DNA from: Diphasiastrum complanatum
Taxonomy: Eukaryota; Streptophyta; Lycopodiopsida; Lycopodiales; Lycopodiaceae
Reading direction: 5' to 3'
DNA length: 64,000 nucleotides
NCBI GenBank assembly: GCA_029204225.1
Contig: CM055108.1
Coordinates: 23,114,326-23,178,325 of the forward strand
Shown: in pieces, positions 46,689 through 58,018 of the stretch
How positions within the stretch are numbered: the stretch's first letter is position 1
How the letters are laid out: each line of letters begins with the position of its first letter
Made by a program: the position numbers and the translations under genes
The notes under the pieces: model-generated
The model's input: only the letters and a program-made list of their open reading frames with translations
The model's database searches: none
What the model was told of the DNA's origin: nothing

Positions 46689-47160
46689 TGTGAACAACCA
46701 AAACTCTCTAAGCTGCTCAACTCCTGAAGGCCGGTGTGTGGAATGATCTTCCCAACCATAGGTACCGCCCCTCTTGAGTCCACTACCTGCTATTCATGTC
46801 AACATACACGAGATACCCCATAGTGGTTGATCAGGCCACCTGGCGTACACACTGCATGCGACCTGTGAATAGTGAGTGACTCACAGGATACGACCCCCAT
46901 GCCCCGTCATTATCGATGACACCAATTGGTCACCCCGACTGCTTGCCGGCTAGCACTAACGACTAGGGCCCCGACGGTTACGCGACCGCATCTCTGACAA
47001 CTTGTCAGACGGTCCCACCGGATCACGAGTTTTCATGATACATCGGTTCCCACTTGGAAGCGATGCCCTTCCCGATCACTGAACGTCGCCAACTTGGCCT
47101 CAGGCCCTCTGAGTGACCGGTCATGTCGAGGTCATGTCAGAACTAGAATGAGTCGTAACA
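46689..47160 (-). repeat. 5' LTR of the chromovirus
   Basis: It is 472 bp and pairs with 41563-42022. Its right end GAGTCGTAACA is followed by the target copy ACTTC. Confidence 0.95.
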
Positions 47161-47165
47161 ACTTC

Positions 47166-47546
47166 CATATATCTACCTTCACCACTTTCGAGATTATAAC
47201 ACCACCTATCACACCCAGTCCATCTTCATCCCATTGTCATTCATTAACCCCTTGTGTGGCATTCACATCATGTCTCAAGAAATACTAAGCTTGCGTACAT
47301 TATCCGTTGAATCATTTGCATGAGCAATTGGAAGCAAGTCATCAACGAGCTAACTCCACCCTGCTTCAATTCAAATCTTCTGGAGATGCTCACAAATCTT
47401 AGAAGCTTCATCTCCCATGGAGCAACACGAAGAAGAAATCTTGATCTACAAACTGCATTGATTTTTTACTCCTCCAATGCAAAAAGGAGGGAGATTTTTT
47501 GTACTACATTGGCTTGGGACCGCCAATCTTTTGACGGAGGGGATAA
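47166..47546 (+). pseudogene. 3' end of an older gypsy internal region with polypurine tract
   Basis: The last plus-strand codons (TLAWDRQSFDGGDNV) and the tract GACGGAGGGGATAA resemble the end of the element at 57.9-58.0 kb (GGGACCACCAATCC then GGAGGGGGATAA). Upstream frames are Ser/Pro/Asn-rich without a clear domain. The chromovirus interrupts it on the left. Confidence 0.5.
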
Positions 47547-48327
47547 TGTAGAGTGATATTCAAAGGAATATTCGAGCCACCTTGAAAAGGATACGGACTT
47601 AAGACTAGAACTGGATTAGTCAAGTTCAGGCCTTTACACATATTGTAACGACCTAAGGTTATTTACTTCTAAGCCTAAGTTTAGAATATTGTAACTTAAG
47701 TTAGTCTAAGTTAGTTCAATTTATGTTATAATTTCAAGTTGTTCATGGTCCATTGGGGGTTTATCCCATGGAACCTAACTTATAAAAATAAGTCACATGG
47801 TCCATTGGGAGTTTGTCCCATGGTACCGTTTGTAAGTGACCACCATTCAAGTTATATAGGAGTGAGGTGACTCCATTTTGGTTAGAACCTCATTTGTATA
47901 GCAGAGCCTTATCTTCTTTCATTGAGAGTTCTCCTTTGTGATGATCTTATGGTTGTTACATTGTGTGTATTAATATAATTTCTTCTTAGGATCCAAGTTA
48001 ATTAGTTTTGTTTTCTTTGTTGGGCCTTTCACAAGTAGGTTAGGCCTTTGTATGAAGTTGGATTTTAGGTTAAGACGTCATTTGTTAGCTGCAAGAGGGC
48101 TTAAGAGAGAAGAGTGGATCTTACCTAATACTCACCCTATGCTCATTGTGCTCTTCTCATCCTCTTGCTCAAGCTAGTTGGAGAAGCCATAGCGTAGAGT
48201 AGTTGAGAGACCGCCATAATCATGCTAGATGGAGCCATCGCTGACGAAAGATGCGAAACGTGCAACAAGTCATGACTCGCAACCAATGAAATATTACTCC
48301 AGGTAACCACCTCCATATTTTTTTAGA
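47547..48327 (+). repeat. Probable 3' LTR or solo LTR of the older gypsy element
   Basis: It starts TGTAGAG right after the polypurine tract. A TATATA box near 47855 and TTGTGTGTATTAATATAA-type sequence near 47960 suit a promoter and polyadenylation region. The right end is not defined; the duplicated block at 48328 begins next. Confidence 0.4.
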
Positions 48328-49048
48328 GTGTATTTGGAAGATGCGTTAAATGGCATAATGTTGCACCTAGATTTATTGTATGTGAATTTATGGAGCACTA
48401 AATACATTACACATTGTAATGTACAATTACTATTTTTAGAATGTGACTAAAGCACCTTACAAAAATGTGAGATTCACTTTTTATTTTCAAAACTTTCTAA
48501 TTTTGGATAGTCATAGAAATCCAAATTTACTAAAATTGAAAATGCTTTAAAAAATAGAATAAATTTTTTTAAAATTTGGAGGTTATTACGATAGGGTCGC
48601 CCTCGGATGCCTCCCATCGCAAAAGGCCCCCGCAGGGGGGCCTTACCCTATACTTAATTGCATTTAGCAAGAGTTTTTCCAAAGCTACCTAATACATTTA
48701 TGCTAAAATGGATAGAAATTTATGTGGCATATGATATCGGCCCAAGATTGTAGATGTCTTGACAGAATAGGAGAGTAAATGTATGGACAGAAGAAGGGAG
48801 GGAGTAAATAAAAAAAGACAAGGAGAGAAGAGCAGACGATGATGTCGTCTAAGTCTGGAAGTCCAATTTCTTCCTTGTGTCTTTTGGGATTTGCGCATAG
48901 GCAATGCACCCAAACACTGTTAGGTTCTTCAAAGAAGGCTTAGAGCCTATCCACACCTCATGGGGTGTCTTGTCTGAGAGGGCCTTGGTCAAACATCTGT
49001 TCTAGACGTAAGCTCCAGTGGAGACAGCTTCAGCCCAAAATCTCTTGG
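48328..49048. repeat. Duplicated block X, copy 1 (contains a copia integrase fragment)
   Basis: From GAGTGTATTTGGAAGATGCG to CTCTTGG it matches 58489-59167 at high identity with small indels. The right part (48851-49047, minus strand) encodes a copia integrase C-terminal piece (KRFWAEAVSTGAYV, KTPHEVWIGSKPSLKNLTVF). The left part is AT-rich and contains the GC hairpin at 48623-48644. A gypsy LTR begins at its right edge in both copies. Confidence 0.9.
48623..48644. repeat. Perfect GC-rich hairpin
   Basis: AAGGCCCCC-GCA-GGGGGGCCTT: 9-bp arms with a 3-base loop plus one extra G, strikingly GC-rich in AT-rich DNA. The same hairpin is at 58742-58763. Confidence 0.9.
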
Positions 49049-49857
49049 TGTTAGCAACTGTGCTAACACAGAGAAAATAAAAAAATAATAATAAAACTCC
49101 GTGGCATGTGTTTTGTAAGACCACATATGAGTATCTGTCAATAAACTTCAAGCCATGACATGTGTTTTGTAAGTCCATGAGTAGAAGCTTAAATAATAAT
49201 AAAATAGCTTAAACTTAGATTTAGAACTTAGACTTAGGAAACTTAAGACTAGAAATATTTTATCTTAAGTTTTCCTAAGTTAAGAAATTTGAAGCTCTAA
49301 ATCCTAAGTTAGAAGTTCTTGCAAAGCTAGAAACAGATTAGTCCCATAAGTTAGTAGACACTTATGGAAGACCCTCCTTGCCATAAAAGGAGAGGTATTT
49401 GCATTGTAACCAACACTCTGAGATTATGCTAAATTGCTCTCTTTTTGAGATTATCATTCTATTTCTTTGTGTTCCCATTGAAAGGTGCATAGTTGAGGGA
49501 AGGTGCTCGGGCCTCCTCTTGCCTCCTTTCATTGGATTATTGTGGCATGTTTCTATTGGTTTATTTTGTTGGCCGCAATTTATCTTTCAAACCCTCTGGG
49601 TGTTAATCTAGGTCTTAGTTTAGCAACCTTGCTAGTTGGGTTTGCCTTAGCAAGGATTTTTATTGTTGTTCTAATTAGTTTTATTTTTTGTTTCGGGCAC
49701 TAGTTGGGTAAGCCTTAGCGCTCTCATCTCTGTTGATTATTTTTGTATTTCCGTTGAAGCTTGTTGTAGAAACTTAGAAAGTGGACGATCCTCTACATCC
49801 CTACACTACATCCGTAAGTAGATGTAGCCACCGTACGAACTAGAAATACTTCCAACA
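49049..49857 (+). repeat. 5' LTR of gypsy element A
   Basis: It is 809 bp, with TGTTAGCAACTGTGCTAACA at the start (itself a near-palindrome) and TTCCAACA at the end. CATAAAAGG near 49382 is a TATA candidate. Partial copies are at 58019 and 59168. Confidence 0.93.
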
Positions 49858-49858
49858 T

Positions 49859-49871
49859 TGGCGCCATTGCC
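49859..49871 (+). promoter_or_regulatory. Primer-binding site of gypsy element A (probably Asp tRNA)
   Basis: TGGCGCCATTGCC lies one base after the LTR. It matches the Asp-tRNA primer site TGGCGCCGTTGCC used by several plant gypsy elements with one mismatch. Confidence 0.8.
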
Positions 49872-51549
49872 ACTTTTTAAGTATTTTTCTACCTAGCTTC
49901 TTCTCCTTTTTCTTTTGTTTTTTGCTTCCGTGTTGTATGTTTGCTTGTGTGCTTATCTCTATCTACCAACAAACAGCACGCGTCGTCTCTCCAGGTCCTA
50001 CACGAGCTGCGGAGCAACTTCTCAAACCGAGGGGAAGCAACAAAAGAGTCAACTTGGGCATTTTCTTCAAAAGAAGTGACCCAAGTGACCTTTTTCACAA
50101 CCAAAAAGGTATATCAGAATTCGCCAGTCTGTCTGCAGCCCTAACAGACCCTGATCTTTCATTTTATCACCTCCACAAATTCTGACCACAGTCAAATTTT
50201 GAGAAAATAGCCTGATATACTGTCAAAATCCCTTATTTCTCATCAAAATCTTTGTCCTAGAATTCTCCGACTTCACTGAGGCTAGATCTCATTAAGATCA
50301 GTCCTTCAGCAGCTTCGCGAATTCTATCTCACAGATTTTGCCCATTTACTGTCAGAAAATCACATTTTTCTCTATATTCCCTATTTGTCAGTCAAACCTT
50401 TTTGTGAGAATTCGCCATCCAGCCTAAGAATTCGTCCTCACAGAGCACGATTTCCCTGTACTATCCGCGAATTCTGAAACGCCAAATTTTTGTCAAAAAA
50501 TCTAAAAAAATCACTATTCTAACATTCATAAGTCTTTTTCAGAATTCGCGAGTATTATAGTTAGATTTATCTGCCTCTCCACGATTTCTCAACCTGTCCA
50601 CGAATTCTATAACAATCAGAAAGACCAGTTTTTGTCCTACACTATCCATTCTGCAAGCAAACTGCCCTTTTTTGTGCAAAAAGTACAAAAAGGACCAAGA
50701 GTGGATCCTAATCTGATCCTCAAGAGGGATTGGTTGTCAGATTACTTGATCTATCAATCTACTTGAGATTAAGATCAATCTAGGTCAATTCTAGACACAA
50801 AATCCTAACAAGAACAATCATTAATTGAAGGTAGGTGTACTTTTGGTTTCACACATGTGAAACATTGTCTGAGTACGGAATCCAACCTGAAAATCAAGTA
50901 CACATTGATAGAACCTCAAAACAATCAAAACAAATGTAGACAAATGGAGAGAATCACTCAAAATTGCTTCCAAAACCAAGATTGGTGTCTCACACTGATT
51001 ATGGCCAAATGTGGTTCTATATATACAATAAGTGGGATCTCATGGTACTGATCATCCCTCTAATCCCACATGTGTAAAGGTGCTTTGTCATATAATGATT
51101 CATCATGCAAAACTGACACTTGGACAAAACCTTCTATTTTGAGCACCTTTGGTCCATTTTCCTTCTATATGGAGATCTACTTGGAAATCTTCTAGAAGTC
51201 CAAATTCGCCTACTTCAGCTTATTCCACACATGTGAGATGTCCTCTACACATGGGATGTGACACCTAACCAAAATATTTGGCTCATGCAATCAATAGATT
51301 GATGCCATGTGTCATATATCTAGAAAACTAGTTTTTGGCCTTTTTAGCCAGTAGAACTTGAATTAAATCATATGTACAACCTATATGATTATGTTACATG
51401 ACAAGTACACTATTTTCACACGTGGGAACAGGCTCCACACATGTGTAATCATCCTATATACATGATTTTTGGCCTCTACCTAGCTTATTTTTGCATTTTT
51501 CACATTTTTGTCAAGTACAGTCCTGCCCTGCTCATCTATATTCTACATC
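49872..51549 (+). other. Leader of gypsy element A with GAATTC motif cluster
   Basis: This long untranslated region has no convincing ORF. GAATTC occurs eight times between 50118 and 50607, nearly always as AGAATTCG(C) or its reverse complement (G)CGAATTCT. Elsewhere GAATTC is rare in the window. The role is unknown; packaging, dimerisation or protein binding are possibilities. Confidence 0.7.
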
Positions 51550-52900
51550 ATGTCTCGCGACTGTGCTGAATCTACTAATATGACTCCTCCACGAATGGAA
51601 TGAAGAATTCCATGTATTGATGCACCGAAGTACGATGGCGAATCTGACCCAATCCGATTTCTCCAAGACTTTGATAATGCATGCCGTTTTTATGGAGATA
51701 CCTCTAAAACTGAAAAGCTTCGCCTATTTCCCATGGTACTCTATGGCACCACCAAGGAGTGGTACTTGAATCTCGAAGCTCTTGATCTTGCTTCTTGGAC
51801 CACCCTCAAGGACGCTCTCATCAAGCGTTTCAAACCATCCAAACTGACTCAGAGCCCGTTCATTCAAATTACTCATATCAAGATGCGTCGCGAAGAGTCT
51901 GTTCGAGACTACATTGAGCGTTTTAAATGTCTCAAAGTAGAAATGACTTTGACCATTGTGAAAAGAAATCTAAGAATCCGGACCGTCCTAATCACCCGAA
52001 ATCTGATAATATTGCTCAGTCTTCTGAACTTCTACATCATAAGGAAACCTGGCAAAAAGCTCAACAATCTCATATGGATAAACTCACTGTCGATTTCCAA
52101 ACCGCCATGAAACAGATTGCTGAGAAATTTTTTTCAGCAAGGAAAAATGTCTGGTGTCCAATCTGCTCACAGCGTCATACTACTAATGAATGCCCTCAAC
52201 TATAAAATAATTTTCCAGTAGCCACCAGACCAACCATCTATCGATCTTACCGCCCGTACCCGCCACAACAACCTCTGCCACGACCAGGGGTTTACTAACC
52301 ACGACCTTCTGCACCAAATCAATACCCATCCCCACGTCAATAGTTTGTTGTTAACCAACCTGCCCCACAAAACGTTGTCCATTATCTTGATCCGAATACC
52401 ATTGATCCGGCCACCTACTATGTGGAAGATAATACTCAACCGCAATACTCTACTGAAACAGTTGTTTATTATACCTATAATTCTAATGCTCAACCAATGG
52501 ATCCCCAAGCTGTCTTTGCCGCACATCAACTACCCGCAATACGAGGATGCTTTATTTGTGCATGTAAACATCCTAGTATTTGTTGCCCAGATAAACTCCG
52601 CTTTCCTCCAGCTTGTGAGAACTGTGGTATTGAACATCACGTGAAGGATTGCCCATCCCGATCTAAGCCAACCACTCCTGTCTGTTCAGTGCAAGTAGAA
52701 ACCTTACCAATCGAAACACATCTTGCTTGGGTCTTGACTCGGGCACAAACCCAACACCAAACCCCTACACTTGCACCCAACAAAACTCAACTGCAGGCGG
52801 TTCCTCCAAGTGATGATTCAACCCCGATAGTTTATCCTCACCCATCTGAAGAAATTCGGCTGCATCATGAGTATCAGTAGCAAATCCGCAATGCCAACCA
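51550..52900 (+). pseudogene. Gypsy element A gag with three Cys-His boxes
   Basis: The ATG is at 51550 with an early TGA at 51601. The capsid part (KYDGESDPIRFLQDFDNACR, EWYLNLEALD, ALIKRFKPSKL, REESVRDYIERFK) is the retrotransposon gag family. A frameshift near 51935 moves to the frame kept through to the protease. Cys-His boxes are WCPICSQRHTTNEC (52150), CFICACKHPSICC (52550) and CENCGIEHHVKDC (52615). Gln/Pro/Tyr-rich spacers lie between. Stops are at 52203, near 52298, near 52341 and at 52878. Confidence 0.88.
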
Positions 52901-53813
52901 ACAATCTTTCTCTTCCCATAAAGTACCTCACAAGCCCTTTGAAAGCAAAACCCTTGAAGGTACCGAAGTCTGGGGAGATTTACTACAAGCCAATGTCACC
53001 CTTCCCTTCCATGTACTCTGGAAGCATGCTTGCCAGTGGAAACAACAGATCCAATCCAATGCCACCACCATTATTGACGAGTTGCCTGAAATGCCCTTAC
53101 ATCTAACCAATCCACTCAGCGAACGAGGCAACATCAGAATCCCAGCTACCCATCATCAATCCTGTGAGGTTCTAGCAATACTCGATGGAGGTTCCGGGGT
53201 TAATATCATTTCCACATCTCTCATGATGGAATGGAATCTGAGAGAAAAGCTAGCCAAACCTACTTGTCAGCTTCGAATGGCTGATCAAAATGTGGTATGA
53301 CCTACCGGTTTCCTTCCGCACATGCTGATCAAACTAGGAGGTCTCAAGTTTTCTGTTGATCTTGTAGTACTTGATATTCCCAATAATGCCTATTCTTATG
53401 AAATACTACTTGGTCGTCCGTGGCTCACCAATGCACGAGTCATTCATGACTGGAGCAAAGGTCGAGTCACTTTTAGTAATTGTGACAGTTCTGTCACCAT
53501 TGACTCAACGAGTAAACTCAAACCTGCACACATCCATGACGAGGGATCCTCAACCACCAACTCAGTATTTGAGCCATACCAGTCCAGCCACAAAAAAGGT
53601 CATTATGTTAAATCTACTGATATCATAAACTGGAGTCACAGTCTAGCTACCATTGATCGTGTGAATGCCGATTACTGTGTTCAACATCAGGATAATTGTA
53701 CCTCTCCACACCCGATCGATCACGACCAATTACCTGATCTGGATACACCCATCATCAATATCAATTTTATTGATATTCTTCCACACGATGATGAGCTGCT
53801 AAATGTTGCATAG
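52901..53813 (+). pseudogene. Gypsy element A aspartic protease region
   Basis: The frame continues from gag. The retropepsin-like motif is AILDGGSGVNII (53175-53210), and the second half is LLGRPWLTNARVIHDW (53405-53450), a common plant gypsy signature. A TGA at 53298 lies between. Asp/Ser-rich sequence follows to TAG at 53811. Confidence 0.85.
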
Positions 53814-54139
53814 CTACCTACTAATGAATCAGTTGATTTATTTATTGATGACGAGAACGTCTTATGACTTCAGAATTGCCCATAAGATATGGACATTTTT
53901 GATATTCAGACTCTCAACTATATGGAAGCACTTCCCCCAAAGACCTATCTGCAACATGCTTCCAAGGTGGAATCTGTTGCCAAGGTTGCAATTGAAAAAC
54001 CTGAGACAACCGTCCCAAACACCCACACTATCTATGGGATCTCTGTGAGGAGGAGACTATATTTCAAATTGATAACGAGATTTTCCATGACATACCAACT
54101 GTCTCTCCACCACCGAAACCTCAACCATGTGGTCCTACT

Positions 54140-55224
54140 ATGAAAGAGAAAATGAAAAAACCACTTCAAATTCAATCGCCGGGTGACCTCACAAATATTC
54201 GAGAAGTTCCTGAAATTGCCTCTGTCCCTACACCAGTCCTCGAAAAAGCACCATCTCGGCAAGATAAAGGCAAGGCCCCCCTAGAATCTCCAGCCCATGA
54301 TGTTCCTGCATACTTTAAGGACTATACGATCGAGGATGTCACAATCAAATTACCCCAAGCTCAACATGAGCCCACTGGTAATTCACCCTACGAAGGCCTT
54401 GCACAAACCATAACTCTTTCCCTAAGTGAGCCAAATGAAACCAACGAATATCTTTTCCACGTCGGAGCTCATCTCAATCGTGAACAACGAAGATGGCTTG
54501 AAAAGCTCCTCCGAAAATATCGACATATCCTTGCCTGGACCTATAAAGACATGAAAGGCGTCTCACCCCAAGTAGCTGTGCATCGTATCCCACTTAAACC
54601 GAGTGTGAGGCCCACTGTGAGTCGTCCATACAGATGCAATCCCATCTATAAGGCCAAGATCAAAGAAGAATTACAATGCCTCTTAGACGCGGGATTTATC
54701 TATGAAATTGAGCATACTGAGTGGGTCTCCCCAATTGTCATCATCCCCAAGAAAAATGGAAAACTCCGGATCTGTGTCGATTTTAAGAACGCGATCATTT
54801 TCCACTACCTTTCGGAGAATCCATCTTAGAAAATCTAGCAGGAGATGAGGCTTACTCCTCCTTAGATGGCTTTAGCGGATATAATATGATCCAAATTGCT
54901 GAAGAAGATCAACACAAAACCGCCTTTGCCATAGAATGGGGAACCTTCTGCTGGAAAGTCATGGCTTTTGGTCTCTGCAATGCTCCTAGCACCTTCCAAC
55001 GTGTTATGCAAGCGGCCTTTTCTCAGCAGATGGGCGATACCTTAGAGGTTTACTTGGATGATTTAGGAGCACATTCTGAAGAAATACGTCATCTGTCTGT
55101 GCTCAAAAAAAATTTATCCAATGTCAACGCTTCAGTATCTCTCTTAATCCTGAAAATGCCAAGTTTGGGTAACCCATGGTATTGTGTTAGGACATATTAT
55201 CTCACGAAATGGCATTGCCACTGA
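54140..55224 (+). pseudogene. Gypsy element A reverse transcriptase
   Basis: The N-terminal linker has RKYRHILAWTYKDMKGVSPQ, followed by WVSPIVIIPKKNGKLRICVD. A frame change near 54795 skips part of the fingers; then SGYNMIQIAEEDQHKTAF and AFGLCNAPSTFQRVM. The active site YLDD lies at 55051-55062. A further frame change near 55180 leads to the connection domain. Otherwise the domain is well preserved. Confidence 0.9.
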
Positions 55225-55579
55225 CCCTGAAAAGATCCTTATCATTCAAAATCTACCGGAACCGTGTATGATACGTGAAGTTTACTCCTTCCTTGGCCAC
55301 GCCAACTACTATCGGTGCTTTATTTTCGATTTCGCTAAAAAAGCACGCTTAATCTACAAAGTAGTTGTAGTTCCCAAATGGACGGATGAACAACGCGTCG
55401 TCTTTAATCACCTCAAAGAAGTCCTTACCAATGCACCCATCCTCCGGGCTCCTGATTATTCTAAAGAATTCCATGTGCATACCGATGCATCCAAGTATGC
55501 CATTGGAGCAGTGCTCACCCAACCGGGAGAATTCAAAAAGGACTACCCAATTCGTTTTCTTAGTCGACAATTGCACAAA
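55184..55579 (+). pseudogene. Gypsy element A RNase H, truncated
   Basis: The tether (LGHIISRNGIATDPEKI) and the N-terminal half of RNase H with the first catalytic Asp (HTDASKYAIGAVLTQ near 55478) end at FLSRQLHKK (about 55580). Beyond this the sequence changes character abruptly. The second half of RNase H and the whole integrase are missing. Confidence 0.85.
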
Positions 55580-57890
55580 AAAGCAAGCCACTCCCCAACC
55601 GACAGCAAAACCAGTCTCACCAGACCCACCTACTAAGAAGCAGAAAGGGAAGGTGGTCAGCACAGAAGTAGATGTCCCGCATGACATTCTATCCAGCGAC
55701 ATCGGGGTAGAATATGTTGAATCCAGAGGGAGTCTTAAACCATCTCAGGTCCCAAAGGAAGTCCTAGAGCAGCAGGTGGCCTTACTTCACCAGGCCCAAC
55801 AACGCCGACAGGTAGTATCAGCAGCAGCAGGCAGCTCCGGAATGGCAAGCACTTCCGGTTCTGATCCTGTGGGCGTGATTCCATCCACACAGGCAATCTC
55901 CTCGCCATCACTTGCTCTCACACTCCCACTACCACCCCCACCGTTTACTGCCACCTCCACACCCTCACTAACTCTCAACACAGGCTTCCCTTCCACACTT
56001 CCACAGAAGCTCTCCTTGTACAAATCCCCACACTACTTGACTCCAAAGTCAACGTAGATGATTTTGCATTACAATTACTAACTGCATTACCATCAATCAT
56101 TGTCACCACTAATCCAATCCCACACTCTCCGCCACATAGTACCTCCCCACCCCTCAATCCACAATCACCTCCACCTGTCATTCATACACCTCCGTCTAGC
56201 CCTGTTCCTGATTTTCTACCATTTAACCCCATGTCGTATCCTAACTACACACGCACCCTCCCTGATTGGTCCTTGGGATCAGTTACCCCTTACAGTCCAA
56301 AAAACGGTATGGTTGGTGAATGAGCTCCAATACAATCTATTCGGCATGCTAGGGGGACAGTATACTATGCGGCAATTTGACGATGGTGGTATGGCGGACC
56401 TTCAGAAAGAAAAAACAAGGCTGGAAGAGGAAAACAAACAATAGCAGCTGCAGATTCAGAACCTCACGAATTACAATCAACAACAGCAGCTGCTACTCCA
56501 TCTCCAGAACCAGCTCCAACTGAAGGTATCCAACATGCAGCAAACCATCGATACCCTCAAAGCCGAGAAGGATGAGGCTGTAGCAGATTCACAAGCAGCA
56601 CGTTCCGCTATGAAGGAACAGTTGGAAATGGTGGACTTCAACGACTTCGCACCACCAGCTATTCCTGAGGGAACTGCCATTCCAGTGGTGGCCTATCAAA
56701 CGCTGGCCCAAAAGCTGAAAGCCACGACGGAGCAACACTCAAAATTACAACGATCATACATTGCTTCTGTCAAGGTCCTAAACCATCACATAGCCACCCT
56801 GGAAGAACGCTTAAAGGCTGCTTCCTAGTCGACACCGTCAGTTCATGCAGAGCATGCCCAATTCCATGATTTGGGGCACCACTTTGATGGCCCAGATGGT
56901 GGAGATGGAGCAAGATCTCAACAGCCTCCTCCTGCCACTCAAGGCTCTGCATTTCAAGGCCAACCCCTGGGGCAAGGAGCTCAAACACCAACCAATCCAT
57001 TGGGCTCTGGGGGTACCAGCTAACAACATTTTTTTTCCCCTTCCACTGCTTCTAACCCCCTCGACACCACTAACCCAACCTTCATTCCACGACAATTTTC
57101 TCCTGAGTCACAAAGAATTGCAGAAGCTAACCCCTCGCCTCCTCTATCTCCTGATCCCAATCCACAAATCAAACACGAGATTGCCTCTGAAGCCCCAACC
57201 ATCCGGCACAGAATCATGCCCACAGGACCAAGCAAGGAGTTGCGTGCCTCTCAGGAGTTTGCAAAGAAGTATCCAACAACGAAAGAGTGAGGTGGCTACA
57301 TACTGCCAGATTTGGACTAGTGTCAAACACATAAAGCAGCAGTCAAACTCTTGGATCTACAACCTCTCTGGCATCATCAGCTCTTCCTGAAAAGTAAGAC
57401 CTCAATGGCACGGTATCTCGAAGCTCCCTCCTACATGTGCCCCAATCCTTATTACTATCCAGTAGCGAGGCGAGAACCGTTTCCTGCCACCAAGGTCAAG
57501 AACGAAATCTTTTGGCCTAAGCTCAGAGGTGTGGATACCGGCAACTTAGCCGAAGACATGGTCACCAACTGCCGAGTATTCTACCAGAAGCACCATGGCA
57601 ATCCTGATCGCGACATCATATACTTTGCAGATAATTGCGGCCTGGTGGCATTTTTGGTAGAACTCAGAGGTTTTTGGGATCGAGGGTTACCCCTAATCGC
57701 CCTTGACATCAATAAACCCTTGCGGATGCAAGACGACCATATCAACGTTGCAAGGCTCTATTATCGCACTGCACTCACTTCCGCCCTGCACGTTGATATG
57801 GTAGAGCTATGGAAAGCCCATAACTTTCTCCAGGGTATGCTCCATTACTACAAACCCATGCCCTTCCTCAAAAATTATGGTGGCAAATGA
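55580..57890 (+). pseudogene. Accessory ORF of gypsy element A: Pro-rich, coiled coil, globular end
   Basis: One frame carries almost the whole stretch (about 770 codons), apart from a compensated frameshift interval near 55985-56310 and stops at 56442, 56826, 57020, 57288 and 57318. The N-part is Pro/Ser/Thr/Gln-rich. The middle is a strong coiled coil (MADLQKEKTRLEEENKQ, DTLKAEKDEAVADSQAARSA; 56390-56825). Another Pro/Gly/Gln region follows. The C-part (57400-57890) looks globular, with Cys, Trp and many aromatics (YMCPNPYYYPVARREPFP, ELRGFWDRGLPLIALDI). No enzyme motif. It could be env-like or captured from the host. Confidence 0.7.
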
Positions 57891-58003
57891 TGGAGGGCAT
57901 CGGCACAACAATCTACCACTCCCAACAGCAATAGTCTCGCCTCCAAGAAGCACAAAAGATCCAGGACAAAAAGGCGTTGATTGGTGTGGGACCACCAATC
58001 CAA

Positions 58004-58018
58004 TAAGGAGGGGGATAA
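58004..58018 (+). other. Polypurine tract of gypsy element A
   Basis: AAGGAGGGGGATAA directly precedes the 3' LTR start TGTTAGC. Confidence 0.85.

Larger units (their letters stand above)
41563..47160 (-). mobile_element. Ty3/gypsy chromovirus, complete outline, degenerate
   Basis: LTRs of 460 bp (41563-42022, 3') and 472 bp (46689-47160, 5') have TG...CA ends and perfect ACTTC target duplications. The primer site (initiator-Met) lies two bases inside the 5' LTR. Minus-strand order is gag, RT, RNase H, integrase, chromodomain. The C-terminal chromodomain defines chromoviruses and is thought to steer insertion to heterochromatin. Every domain carries stops or frameshifts, and no protease is recognisable between gag and RT. 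Confidence 0.95.
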
